DNA of 64,000 nt, from NCBI RefSeq assembly GCF_001620365.2, contig NZ_LQMT02000013.1:99917-163916 (forward strand), given 5' to 3'. Positions 34,086-43,353 of the stretch are shown in pieces. The notes under the pieces were generated by a model. The model was given only the letters and a program-made list of their open reading frames with translations, made no database searches and was not told the origin of the DNA. Origin of the DNA: Amycolatopsis keratiniphila subsp. keratiniphila. GTDB lineage: Bacteria; Actinomycetota; Actinomycetes; Mycobacteriales; Pseudonocardiaceae. The translations under genes were made by a program, and so were the position numbers. Numbering within the stretch: the stretch's first letter is position 1; each line of letters starts with the position of its first letter.

Positions 34086-35345
34086 TCAGTTGGCGGCCGC
34101 GGCGCGGCCTTCGGTGGCGGCCTGGTTCCAGGCCTCGTCGAGCGATTGCTTCCCCTCTTCGACGCGGCCGAGCGCGTGCCCGTACACCGGCCGCACCTCA
34201 CCATCGCGCAGCCCGCGGTAGTTCGGCCGCAAGGCCTCGGCGGACGCGGCGAAGATCTTGCCGATCGGCGCACCGCTGAAATACGGGCTGGTGTGGGAAA
34301 GCACGGCACTGTCCTGGTAGGCGCCCAGCGCGCTCGGCAGCAAACCGCTCTCCAGGAAGATCCGCTTCTGCTGTTCGGGCGCGGTGAGCCAGACGGCGAG
34401 GTCGTAGGCCTCCTTGCGGTGCGCGCCCTGCTTCGGGACGGTCAGGAACGAGCCGCCCCAGTTGCCCGCCTTGCCCGGAACCGAGGTGACGTCCCATTTC
34501 CCGGCCAGCTCCGGGCCGCCCGCCTCCTGGATCTGCGTGAGCATCCAGGCGGGGCAGGTGATGGCGGCGAACCGGCTCTGCTTGATCGCCACCGTCCACG
34601 GCTGCGTGAAGGTGGTGACCGCCGCCGTCTCCTTCTTCAGCGCCATCCCGCCGGCCAGCTCGAAGGCCTTGCGCACGTTGGGATTCGTGTCGGCGATGAA
34701 CTTGTCGTCCTTGGAGAAGTAGTTCTCCTGCGCCTGGTTGAGCATCGCCGTGTAGACGGTGCCCGCCGAGTCGGCGAACTTGACGCCGTCCGGCGCCTTG
34801 GCGCTGAACCGTTCCCCGGTTTCGGCGAACTTCTCCCAGGTCGGCCACAGTGCGGCCACCTGGTCGCGGTCGGTCGGCAGGCCGGCGTTCGCGAACAGGT
34901 CACGGCGGTAGCAGAGGGCGAGACTGCCCATGTCGGTGCCGAGGCCCATCACGAACTTCCCGCCCTCGGCGGTGCCCTGGTCCCATTTCCAGGCAGGCCA
35001 GTGCTCGCGGAGGCCCTGCGCGCCGAACTCGGACAGATCGCTGAACTTGTCCGTCGACTGGCGGAACTTGGGGAGGTACTGCTCTTCGATCGCCACGACG
35101 TCGGCACTGCCGCGTCCGGCGCCGAGCCCGGTGGCGAGCTGCCGGTGATGCGTCTCGAAGTCGGCGACCCGGCCTTCGACGGTGATGCCCGGGTGGGCCT
35201 TTTCGTAGTCGTCGAAGAGTCTTTCGTACCCGAACTCGCCGAAGGTGGCGACGGTGAGCTTGATCGGGCCGCCGGCTTCAGGCGTGCCCGAACAGCCGCT
35301 GAGCAGCAGCACGAGTGCCGTCAATCCGGCCAATACGCGGGTCAT
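34086..35345 (-). CDS. Sugar ABC transporter substrate-binding lipoprotein
   Basis: A 419-residue family 1 extracellular solute-binding protein. The signal ends in lipobox LLSGC, giving a lipid-anchored Cys at about residue 18. Body motifs of sugar-binding proteins are visible (TVATFGEFGYERLFDDY, VVAIEEQYLP, AYDLAVWLTAPEQQ). The ATG at 35345 follows GAGGAG. It sits between an LAL regulator gene (20 bp upstream) and the glucosidase, and presumably delivers sugar to the permeases at 29227-30950. Confidence 0.92.
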   Translation of the reverse strand: MTRVLAGLTALVLLLSGCSGTPEAGGPIKLTVATFGEFGYERLFDDYEKAHPGITVEGRVADFETHHRQLATGLGAGRGSADVVAIEEQYLPKFRQSTDKFSDLSEFGAQGLREHWPAWKWDQGTAEGGKFVMGLGTDMGSLALCYRRDLFANAGLPTDRDQVAALWPTWEKFAETGERFSAKAPDGVKFADSAGTVYTAMLNQAQENYFSKDDKFIADTNPNVRKAFELAGGMALKKETAAVTTFTQPWTVAIKQSRFAAITCPAWMLTQIQEAGGPELAGKWDVTSVPGKAGNWGGSFLTVPKQGAHRKEAYDLAVWLTAPEQQKRIFLESGLLPSALGAYQDSAVLSHTSPYFSGAPIGKIFAASAEALRPNYRGLRDGEVRPVYGHALGRVEEGKQSLDEAWNQAATEGRAAAAN

Positions 35346-35365
35346 GGTTCTCCTCGGTCGTGCGG

Positions 35366-38300
35366 TCACGCGAGTCGTCTCGGCAGCTGGTCGCCGACGG
35401 TCAGGCGGGAATCGGCGTGCAGTTTGGTCAGCACCCTGGACACCAGCGACTGCACCGTCCGCCTCGGGAGGCTCAGCTCCGCGGCGATCTCCGGGTTGGA
35501 CAGTTTCGCCGCCACCAGCCGCGCGACCCGCAGTTCCAGCGGCGACAGTGCCGCGCTGTGCCGGGGGCCTCGTTCCGCGCGGCTCAGGACGCCGTAGCGC
35601 CGCAGCCTGCTTTCCGCGCGGCGGATGCTCCACGTGGCGCCGACCCGCCCGAGCACTTCGCACGCCTCGGTGAGCGAGCGGGTGGCCTCTTCGAGGTACC
35701 CGGCGCGGCCGAGCAGTTCGGCGGCGTCCTCCAGGGCGGCCGCGAGTTCGATGGGACGGCGGACCTCGCGGTAGTGATCGGCCGCGGCGCGCATGCCGTC
35801 GGGATCGCCGTCGATCAGCGCCCGGCACCGCAGGGCGGCGGCGGTGGCCCTGGCGGGCACGGTCTCCTGGCTCGCCTCCTCGGCGCAGACGGCGAGCGCT
35901 TCGTCCGCGACGGCGTCGTTCCCGGCGGCGAGCGCGACACGGACGACGTCGGGAAGCCACTGGTGGCGCAGCATCATCCGGGCGTAATCGGGGCGCAGCA
36001 CCGGCGCGATCAGGCGTAACGCGTCGTCGAGTTCGCCGCGTTGTTCGGCGGCCATCGCCAGTGCCGCCAGGTAGAAGTCGCAGCTCTCGCGTTCGGACGA
36101 GTTCGACGGCGAATGCGCCTCGGCCGCTTCCAGATGGGCGCGGACGGCGACGCGTTCGTCGCGATGGCCCGCGATGAGCGCGGCGACCCCGTGCAGCAAC
36201 AGGGCGGCGGCACCCGGCTCGCGCACGCCGTAGAACGTGATCGCCGGGCCGTCCTCGGTGACCGAATCGAGTTCGGCCAGTGCCTCGTCCCAGCGCCCCG
36301 TCCAGTAGTAGTGCACGGCCGCCGAGACCTGCGGGCCGGTCGGCAGTCCGTGCCGCGCCGCGGTCTCGTAGCCGGCGTGCAGCGTGGCGTCGGCCTCGCC
36401 GAGCCGGTCGAGGTTCTGCAGGGTGAAGAGCCGGTTGTCGAGCAGATCGAACCGCAGCGTCGCCAGATCGGCCTCGTGGCCGGCGGTCTCCAGCGCGGCG
36501 TCGATCGCGGTCAGCGCCCGGTCGTGCTCCCGGCGGATCGAGTGCACCAGCCACAACGTCTGCTGCGCGTGCGCGGCGGGGTAGCGCTCGCCCGCTTCGG
36601 CCGCCTCGGCGTGCAGGCCCCGCGCGATCCGTTCGGTCTCGTCGAGATCGGACAGGTCTCCGCGGCGGAAGTTGGCGAGCAGCGTCCGTGTACTGGTACG
36701 CCACAGTTCCGGGATCGACGGGTCGTCCGCGGTGTCGCCGAGTGCCTCGATCGCGCCGGGAGTGTCGCCCCGTCGATAGCGCAGCGCGGCCAGGAAATGC
36801 CGCATCTGCGCCAGATCCGCCTTGTCCACGACGGTCTTCACCGCCTCCTCGGCTTCGGCCTCGGGGGTGAGTTCGAGCCGGAACAACACGCGCACCAGTG
36901 CGGCGATCAGCGTCTCCCGTTGCTCACGGGTGGGCACCGCGCTGTCGAGCGCGCCGCGCAGCAGATCGGCCGCGATATGCGGGGCGCGGTTGGACACCGC
37001 GACGTGGTTCGCGGTGAGCCAGCCCGCCAGCCACGGGTCGAACGGCACCGGCCCGGCGGCCAGTTGCTCGGCGACCCGTTTGACCGGCGCGCCCGCCCGC
37101 GCGAGCGATTCGGCGGCGCGCCGGTGCAGCTCGGCACGAGCCGGTTCGTCGATGGCGCCGTAGAGCGCCTGCCGCTGGAACGGATGATGGAAGGCGAGTT
37201 TGTCACCGGCGTACTCGATGACGCCCGCGGTGATGGCGGGCTCCAGTTCCTGCAGCACCTCGAGCGGGCTCTTGCCCGCCAGCGTGGCGATGTCCTCGAC
37301 GGCGAACTCCGCGCCCAGAAGGGAGGCGGTGCGCAGGATCCCGGTCGTGGCCTGGTCGAGGGTCTCCAGCGTCCTGGCCACCGCCGCCAGCAGCGAACGC
37401 GGCGCGTTCTCGGTGCCGCCCAGCGTCACCTCGGCCAGGCCCGCCGTGATCCGCACCGTGCCGCTCCGGACCAGGTCGTGCGCGACTTCCCTGGCGTAGA
37501 GCGGATTCCCGGCCGCGCGCCGGACCAGCGGGCGCAGGCTCGGCCCGAGCTTCGCCGCCAGGATCGCCTCGAACACGGCGGCGATGTCGTCGTCGGTCAG
37601 CACCTCGACCGGCATGATCTCGCCGTCCCTCGCTTCGACCCCGCGACGCAGCTGGGCGAGATCCCGGCGGCCGTGCCCGGTGCGTGTGGCGGCGACCAGC
37701 AGCAACGGCAGCTGGCGGGTGGCGGCGGCCAGCCGCTGCCACAGCAGCACACTGGCCTCGTCGGCCCAGTGGAGGTCGTCGATCACCAGCACCAGCGGGC
37801 CCGCCGCGCAGGTCTCGTCGACCAGCGTGAGCAGTTTGTCCACAGTGGACAAGATCGGGTCGGTCGGGCCCCAGTCGCCGTGCGCGGGTTCGGCGTGCAG
37901 CTCACCGGCCAGCTTGGCCTTCGCCGGATCCGCCGCGCCGTGGTGCACGCCGAGACATTCCATGATCACCTGCAGCGGGAACCGTTGCTGCAGCTCGTCG
38001 GCCGCGGTCCAGGCGAGCTGGCAGCCACGTGCCGCGGCGCCGGCCAGCCCGGCGATCAGCAGTTCCGATTTGCCGATACCCGGTTCGCCTTCGAGCCAGA
38101 CCGGGCGGCCGCGACCGGCGAGCACGTCGGTGACGAAGCCGTCGAGCCGCTCCACCTGCCGGGCACGGCCGGGCAGGTGGCCGTGCCCGCCGCGTTCGAT
38201 CGCCTTGACCACCGGCGGCGGCACGACGCGGACGGGAACCGGTTTCGGTGCGGTGACGGGTTTTTCGCTGCCGTCGAGGATGCGCTGGTGCAGCTCCCGC

Positions 38301-39013
38301 AGCGGGGCACCGGGTTCGACGCCGAGTTCGGCGCGGAGGATCCGCCTGGCCTCGCGGTACGCGCCGAGCGCTTCGATCTGGCGCCCGCCGGCGTGCAGGG
38401 CGCGCATGAGCGTCTCGTGCAGGGACTCGCGCAACGGATGCCGCTGCACCAGTGCGGTCAGCTCGGCCACCACTTCCCGGTGATCGCCGGTGCCGAGCAG
38501 GGCCGTGGCACGCAGTTCGGCGGCGGTGAGCTGGAGTTCGGCGAGCCGGACGCGTTCCGCTTCGGCGAACGGGCCGGGCACGCCGGAGTAGGCCTCGCCG
38601 CGCCAGAGACCGAGCGCGGAGGTGAGCCGCGTGGCCGCGCCCCGCTGATCGGCGAGCGCCGCCCTGGCGGCCGCGACGTCCCTTTCGAACCGGTGGACGT
38701 CGAGCGCTTCACCGTCCAGCCTCAGCGAATAGCTCGATCCGGACGAACGCAGGATTTCGTGCGCGTCCCCGCCCGCCTTGCGGATCGCCCCGCGCAGGCC
38801 GGAGACATAGGTGTGGACGCTGCCGGTGGCGCTGGCGGGCGCCGACCCGCCCCAGACGTCGGAGATCAGTTCGCCGAGGGAGATCGCCTGGCCACGCCGC
38901 GTCGCCAGGGTGGCGAAGACCGCGCGCTGGCGGGCGGGCCCGAGCTTCAGCTCGACGTCGTCCAGCCAGGCACGAGGCGGCCCGAGCAGCTCGACGCGCA
39001 GCCCGTTCGTCAC
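35366..39013 (-). CDS. SARP-LAL hybrid regulator: OmpR-like HTH, BTAD, AAA ATPase, TPR, LuxR HTH
   Basis: A 1215-residue multidomain regulator. An OmpR-like winged helix (residues 1-95) and BTAD (100-245) form a SARP module. An AAA/NACHT-like ATPase follows, with Walker A EGEPGIGKSE near residue 315 and Walker B LVLVIDDLHWAD. The middle is helical TPR-like repeats, and the C-terminus is a LuxR HTH (LSPLELRVARLVAAKLSNPEI). Having DNA-binding domains at both ends is unusual. It is 20 bp upstream of the sugar-binding-protein gene and probably activates that operon in MalT-like fashion (inference). Confidence 0.9.
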   Translation of the reverse strand: MTNGLRVELLGPPRAWLDDVELKLGPARQRAVFATLATRRGQAISLGELISDVWGGSAPASATGSVHTYVSGLRGAIRKAGGDAHEILRSSGSSYSLRLDGEALDVHRFERDVAAARAALADQRGAATRLTSALGLWRGEAYSGVPGPFAEAERVRLAELQLTAAELRATALLGTGDHREVVAELTALVQRHPLRESLHETLMRALHAGGRQIEALGAYREARRILRAELGVEPGAPLRELHQRILDGSEKPVTAPKPVPVRVVPPPVVKAIERGGHGHLPGRARQVERLDGFVTDVLAGRGRPVWLEGEPGIGKSELLIAGLAGAAARGCQLAWTAADELQQRFPLQVIMECLGVHHGAADPAKAKLAGELHAEPAHGDWGPTDPILSTVDKLLTLVDETCAAGPLVLVIDDLHWADEASVLLWQRLAAATRQLPLLLVAATRTGHGRRDLAQLRRGVEARDGEIMPVEVLTDDDIAAVFEAILAAKLGPSLRPLVRRAAGNPLYAREVAHDLVRSGTVRITAGLAEVTLGGTENAPRSLLAAVARTLETLDQATTGILRTASLLGAEFAVEDIATLAGKSPLEVLQELEPAITAGVIEYAGDKLAFHHPFQRQALYGAIDEPARAELHRRAAESLARAGAPVKRVAEQLAAGPVPFDPWLAGWLTANHVAVSNRAPHIAADLLRGALDSAVPTREQRETLIAALVRVLFRLELTPEAEAEEAVKTVVDKADLAQMRHFLAALRYRRGDTPGAIEALGDTADDPSIPELWRTSTRTLLANFRRGDLSDLDETERIARGLHAEAAEAGERYPAAHAQQTLWLVHSIRREHDRALTAIDAALETAGHEADLATLRFDLLDNRLFTLQNLDRLGEADATLHAGYETAARHGLPTGPQVSAAVHYYWTGRWDEALAELDSVTEDGPAITFYGVREPGAAALLLHGVAALIAGHRDERVAVRAHLEAAEAHSPSNSSERESCDFYLAALAMAAEQRGELDDALRLIAPVLRPDYARMMLRHQWLPDVVRVALAAGNDAVADEALAVCAEEASQETVPARATAAALRCRALIDGDPDGMRAAADHYREVRRPIELAAALEDAAELLGRAGYLEEATRSLTEACEVLGRVGATWSIRRAESRLRRYGVLSRAERGPRHSAALSPLELRVARLVAAKLSNPEIAAELSLPRRTVQSLVSRVLTKLHADSRLTVGDQLPRRLA

Positions 39014-39073
39014 GCCGGCTCCATTTCTCGTCTTACAGCGAAAGTGGCCGGATCACTGGTGTGTCCCCGCAGC

Positions 39074-41143
39074 TTAGTGGCCACCACCGGACGTCCTCGG
39101 CGCGGTCGGGTTGCGCACCCGGGCGAGCGCGTGCAGCGGCGTGCACCAGGGCTGGGTGGGCCAGGAGGGCGCGGCGTCCGCTTCGGGCAGCAGGAGCGCG
39201 GCGAGCTCGCCGGTCAGCTCCTGGTGCTGCTCCTCGGTGAGATTCCGTTGGTGGGAAAGCACATCGAGCAGTTCGACGGCGGTCCCGGCGGACAGCGCGC
39301 GGACGTTGTCGAGCACCCAGCGGGGGATCCAGGGCGCGGTCAGCTCGTCGCCCGCCTGGAGCAGCTGCTCGGCGACACGGTCCGCGGGCGCGCCGGAGTC
39401 CGCCATGGTCGTGGCGATCTCCTGGTGCAGCACGGCGCGGATGGCGGGCGGGGTGTTCGCGGCGAACACCGCTCGAACGAGCGGGACGCGGAATCGCAGA
39501 CGTTCTCCGTCGGCTTCGAGCACGTGCGCGGCGAGCGCCTCCTCCACCGCTCCGGTGAGCGATCGCGGTTCGCGGCCGGTGACCCCCGCCAGGTCCGCGA
39601 CAGTGAACGACGAGCCGAGCAACGCGGCTGAATTCAGCGTTCGCTTGCCCGGTACGGAAAGCGTGGCGAGATGGTCCTCCACCACGGCGGTGAGCCTGCC
39701 GTGCGGCGTGGTGTCCGGCTCGTGGCCGTCGGCGAACTCGGCGAACAGCTCGCGTAGATAGCCGGGGTTGCCGGCGGTGTACTCGGCGGCGAACCGGAGG
39801 AAGTCCTCACCCGGATCCCTGGCCAGGGTCTCTTCGGCGAGCGCGGCGACGGCCGGGCCGTCGAACGGCGGCAACGGGACGATCTCGCCGTCGAACTCCG
39901 AGCGGAGGACGTCGAGCGTGCGGCGCCGGGGCAGCGGCCGCGCCGAGCCGATCAGCAGCAGCGGCAGATGCGCGGTGAACCGGTGGAGCCGCTCCCAGGC
40001 GAGCAGGCTTTCTTCGTCCGCCCAGTGCAGGTCTTCGAAGACGAGCACCTGTGGCCCGTCCTCGCACAGTTCGGTGACCGTTTTGCCGAGATCGTCGAGC
40101 GCCTCACCGCCGAGACAGTCGGCGACGATGCCCATCGGGACCGCGCCGCTCAGCTCGTCGGCCTCGACCCAGCGTGTCCGGCTCCTCGCCGTGGCCAGCG
40201 CCTCGGCCAGGAAGGTGCTCTTGCCGCTGCCCGCTTCGCCGTCCACCCAGATCGTCGCGCCGCGGCCTTCGTCCAGCAGCGCGGACAGGTGCCGTCGCAG
40301 CCGCCCGAGCTCGAACTCGCGGCCGACGAAAGCGGACGGCCGGACGGGGACGGCCTGCGCCCGTCGGGGAGGTTCCGGCCTGCCGTGCAAGGACGGATCG
40401 TCGGCCAAGATCCGTCGCCGCAGGTCCAGCAGGTCCGGGCCGGGTTCGAGGCCGGACCGCTCGATGATCGTCTCGCGGGCGCGGTCGAACGCGGCCAGGG
40501 CCTCGGCCTGCCGCCCCGAGCGGAACAGGGCGGTGATCAGCACGCGGTGCAGGCCTTCGCGCAGCGGATGCCGCTCGACCAGCACGGCGAGCTCGTCCAC
40601 GAGGTCGCGATGCTCGCCGAGCCGCAGCGCGACCTCGGCCTGGCGTTCGAGCGCGCTCAGGCGCAGTTCGTTCAGCCGGGCACGCTGGGTCTCGGCGAAC
40701 GGGCCGGGGATCCCGTCGAGCGCGGAGCCCCGCCACTGCCCGAGCGCGGACCGCAGCGACTCCAGCTCCCGCCCGTGCGCGCCCTCGAGCCGGTGTGCGC
40801 GGGCACGGTCCAGCTCGGCTTCGAAGACGTGGACGTCGACCTGGTGTTTCGGCAGGTCGAGGCGGTAGCCGGCGCGGCTGGCGACGAGCGGTTCGCCGGC
40901 CGGCTCCAGTGCGCGGCGCAATGCGGAGACGTAGTTGTACACGATGCCGGTTGCGCTGTCCGGGGGCCGCTCGCCCCAGACGGCGTCGATGATCTCCCGG
41001 CGCGAGACGAACTGGCCGGCGTGCAGTGCGAGCGTGGCGAACACCGCCTGGCGCTGGGCAGGACCCAGCGCGATCTCGCCGTCGCCGTGGCAGGCGGGGG
41101 AACCGCCCAGCAGCCGCACCGTCAGCGAGGAAACCTCGTCCAT
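39074..41143 (-). CDS. SARP-family regulator with AAA ATPase domain
   Basis: A 689-residue regulator: OmpR-like winged helix (residues 1-95; RREIIDAVWGERPPDSATGI), BTAD (100-245), then an AAA domain with Walker A DGEAGSGKST and Walker B VLVFEDLHWADEE. It ends shortly after the ATPase lid region and has neither long TPR repeats nor the LuxR HTH of its neighbour, so it looks like a shortened paralogue of the 35366 protein. The ATG at 41143 begins the conserved region; 68 more in-frame codons upstream lack family similarity. Confidence 0.88.
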   Translation of the reverse strand: MDEVSSLTVRLLGGSPACHGDGEIALGPAQRQAVFATLALHAGQFVSRREIIDAVWGERPPDSATGIVYNYVSALRRALEPAGEPLVASRAGYRLDLPKHQVDVHVFEAELDRARAHRLEGAHGRELESLRSALGQWRGSALDGIPGPFAETQRARLNELRLSALERQAEVALRLGEHRDLVDELAVLVERHPLREGLHRVLITALFRSGRQAEALAAFDRARETIIERSGLEPGPDLLDLRRRILADDPSLHGRPEPPRRAQAVPVRPSAFVGREFELGRLRRHLSALLDEGRGATIWVDGEAGSGKSTFLAEALATARSRTRWVEADELSGAVPMGIVADCLGGEALDDLGKTVTELCEDGPQVLVFEDLHWADEESLLAWERLHRFTAHLPLLLIGSARPLPRRRTLDVLRSEFDGEIVPLPPFDGPAVAALAEETLARDPGEDFLRFAAEYTAGNPGYLRELFAEFADGHEPDTTPHGRLTAVVEDHLATLSVPGKRTLNSAALLGSSFTVADLAGVTGREPRSLTGAVEEALAAHVLEADGERLRFRVPLVRAVFAANTPPAIRAVLHQEIATTMADSGAPADRVAEQLLQAGDELTAPWIPRWVLDNVRALSAGTAVELLDVLSHQRNLTEEQHQELTGELAALLLPEADAAPSWPTQPWCTPLHALARVRNPTAPRTSGGGH

Positions 41144-41420
41144 GACCTGCCGCCTGTGCGTCCGACCGCCGAAAAGAGTGTCCCGCTCGGCGAAAATCCT
41201 AGTGGCGCCGATGTGGGTTTCGCAATCAATCGGACACTCACCGTGTGGGTTTGCCCGGCCAGGACCGGATTTCGCCGGCACATGGACTGTCGGATGTCCG
41301 TTCATGTGGTTTTCGCGGCCCCGGACGGGTGACGGGCGAGTGGGCAAACCCGGGCGTTCGCAGGGGCAAAGTGTGCTCCGGCGCTGGTGGCGGACATGCG
41401 TGGCTGTGCATGCTGTGCCG

Positions 41421-41672
41421 GTGAGCCAGGATCAGGAGCTGTTCGCCGGTGATGTCCTGCTCAGTCTCGCCCAGAACGGCAGGCTGGTCCTCGACGCCGA
41501 CGAGGCGGAAGCCCGCGTCGCCGAACTTCGCCGGACGCTGGCCTACGGCTACGCCCTCCTCGCCGACCCGGACTACACCGGCCCCGAGGGCAGGCTCCGC
41601 GAGCTGCTGGACGAGCTCCCCAAGTACGTCGAGGCGTTTCAGCAGGCCACGAAGTCCTTCACGCCTCGTTGA
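41421..41672 (+). CDS. Small helical protein of unknown function
   Basis: An 83-residue acidic, mostly helical protein from a GTG at 41421 (SQDQELFAGDVLLSL, then EAEARVAELRRTLAYGYALL and PKYVEAFQQATKSF). The heptad-like pattern suggests a helical hairpin; no family was recognised. It is divergent from the SARP-AAA gene and 75 bp upstream of an orphan LuxR-type regulator with which it may be co-transcribed. Confidence 0.65.
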   Translation: MSQDQELFAGDVLLSLAQNGRLVLDADEAEARVAELRRTLAYGYALLADPDYTGPEGRLRELLDELPKYVEAFQQATKSFTPR

Positions 41673-41747
41673 GAATTCGTGAAGAGCTCCTTCGCAGACT
41701 GTGTCCCATCCATCCGACTGGGGCCGCGGACAAGCGGAGGGGACGAA

Positions 41748-42383
41748 GTGGACACGGAAACCCGACAGATCACCGTGGCGGTGCACGCGCCCGACCCGAT
41801 CACGACGGCGGGGCTGGCCAGCCAGCTGGGCACGCAGCAGGGGATCGACATCCGGGACTGGGACCGGCGCGCCGAGACCGACGTACTGGTGTTCGCCGCC
41901 GAATGGCTCACGCCGGAGATCGTGCTCTGGCTGCGACGGCTCGCCGCCGAGGACGGCAAGCCGGTGGTGCTCGTGGTGAGCCAGATCAGCGAGGCGGAGC
42001 TCGTGCCCGCCATCGAATGCCGGGTGGTGGCGGTGCTGCCGCGCTCGGCCACGACCGGCGAACGGCTGGCGCACGCGGTCCGCGCGGCGGCCACCGGCGG
42101 CGGGGTGCTCCCGCCGAGCCTGCTCGGTGAACTGCTCAAACACGTCGAACGGCTGCAGCGCGAGGTGCTCGACCCGATGGGCGTCAACACCGCCGGGCTC
42201 ACCACGCGGGAGATCGACGTGCTGCGGCTGATGGCCGAGGGCAAGGACACCGTCGAGATCGCCGGTGAGCTAAGCTACTCGGAACGCAGCGTCAAGCACA
42301 TCATCCAGGGCATCACCGGACGGCTGAAGCTGAAGAACCGGCCGCACGCCGTGGCGTACGCGGTCCGGGCCGGGGTGATCTAG
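41748..42383 (+). CDS. Orphan LuxR-type regulator with degenerate receiver domain
   Basis: A 211-residue protein starting at GTG 41748 behind GGAGGGG. The C-terminal LuxR HTH is clear (LTTREIDVLRLMAEGKDTVEI, YSERSVKHIIQGI). The N-terminal 120 residues follow a receiver fold, but the phosphoacceptor strand reads DVLVFAAEWL, with Ala instead of Asp, and the usual Lys position reads VLPRS. It therefore cannot be phosphorylated in the normal way and probably responds to a ligand or protein partner. No kinase gene is adjacent. Confidence 0.85.
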   Translation: MDTETRQITVAVHAPDPITTAGLASQLGTQQGIDIRDWDRRAETDVLVFAAEWLTPEIVLWLRRLAAEDGKPVVLVVSQISEAELVPAIECRVVAVLPRSATTGERLAHAVRAAATGGGVLPPSLLGELLKHVERLQREVLDPMGVNTAGLTTREIDVLRLMAEGKDTVEIAGELSYSERSVKHIIQGITGRLKLKNRPHAVAYAVRAGVI

Positions 42384-43275
42384 CCGCACGGCTCGCCAGG
42401 CGTCCGGCCACGAGGGCCAGTTCGAGTGGCTGGTCTCGTTCGCGGGCCAGCCAGAGGCATTCGTCGGCGGGTTCCTCGCCGAGGCAGGCCCGGACCAGAT
42501 GCCGATGCAGCAACACCCGTCCGGTCGGCATCGCGGCGGCGAGCGCTTCCAGCGCGTCGAGGGCCTGCTTCGCCGACGCCCGGTCGTTCCTCTGCAACGC
42601 GAGGTCGGCGAGGTCGGCCCAGGCGATGTCCGTGCCGACGGCCAGTCCGCGGGTGGCCGCGTGGAGGCGCCGGGTGGCGCGGTCGGTTTCGCCCTCCGCG
42701 AGGTCGACGCGGGCTTCGGCGATGTCGAGCAGATGCGCCAGCGCCGGTGCCGTGGCGCGGGCGGCGGTCAGCAGTTCCCGCGCCTCGGTGGACCGTCCCT
42801 GTGACAGCAGGACCGACACGGTCGACAGGTGCATCGCGGAGGCCCCGATGTCGTAACCGGGCCCAGAGCCGTCGGCCAGGCTCCGGTGCGCGAAGTCGAT
42901 CGCCGGACCGGGCCGGCCGCGCATGGCCGCGAGCAGCGAACGTTCGCTGTCCCGCAGACGGGATTCGGGGAAGGCCTCGTCGGCGAGCAGCTTTTCCGCG
43001 CGTGCTCGTTCGCCCAGCACCAGCAACGCGGCGACGTACGAAGCGATCTGGTCGTCCAGGCATCGCGGTACCGTCCTCGACGGCCATCGCTCGCGCTCGG
43101 TCAGATTCGCGCCGAACCGCGCGGAACGGCCGTCCCAGAGCTCGGCCAGTCCGCCGAAGAGCTCGCCCGGCCAGGAATCGTTCTCCGCCAACAGTTCGGC
43201 CGCTTCCGTCCACCGGTCCCGCAGGCACAGCGCGATCGCGCGCGAGACCATCGAGTCGGCTTCCACGCGTGCCAT
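42313..43275 (-). CDS. Helical-repeat protein, possible remnant of a LAL regulator
   Basis: A 320-residue protein of repeated helix pairs (VSRAIALCLRDRWTEAAELL, RSTEARELLTAARATAP, RATRRLHAATRGLAVG), like the TPR region of large LuxR/MalT-type regulators. The usual C-terminal LuxR HTH is absent. Instead the last 25 or so residues are low-complexity (SPRPGPRTPRRAAGSS) and lie antisense to the HTH of the convergent regulator, with a 71-bp overlap. This suggests that its original 3' end was lost. It could still make a protein; function unknown. Confidence 0.6.
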   Translation of the reverse strand: MARVEADSMVSRAIALCLRDRWTEAAELLAENDSWPGELFGGLAELWDGRSARFGANLTERERWPSRTVPRCLDDQIASYVAALLVLGERARAEKLLADEAFPESRLRDSERSLLAAMRGRPGPAIDFAHRSLADGSGPGYDIGASAMHLSTVSVLLSQGRSTEARELLTAARATAPALAHLLDIAEARVDLAEGETDRATRRLHAATRGLAVGTDIAWADLADLALQRNDRASAKQALDALEALAAAMPTGRVLLHRHLVRACLGEEPADECLWLARERDQPLELALVAGRLASRAARSPRPGPRTPRRAAGSSASAVR

Positions 43276-43353
43276 CCTGAGCGGCCAGGACGGTGGCGAC
43301 GTGCCGGGCGGCCGGGGTCGGCCCGTATGGACGCGGGGTCCGCCCGAAAGCCG

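Noticed and set aside
34086-36704. Fusion of the sugar-binding protein to an upstream 450-residue segment
   Set aside because: The upstream part is an out-of-frame reading of the LAL regulator; the true start is the lipoprotein ATG at 35345 behind GAGGAG.
36041-39631. Very long open frame on the plus strand opposite the LAL regulator
   Set aside because: It is the antisense shadow of a clear multidomain regulator; long antisense frames are common at this GC content and its protein is Gly/Arg/Val-rich without domains.
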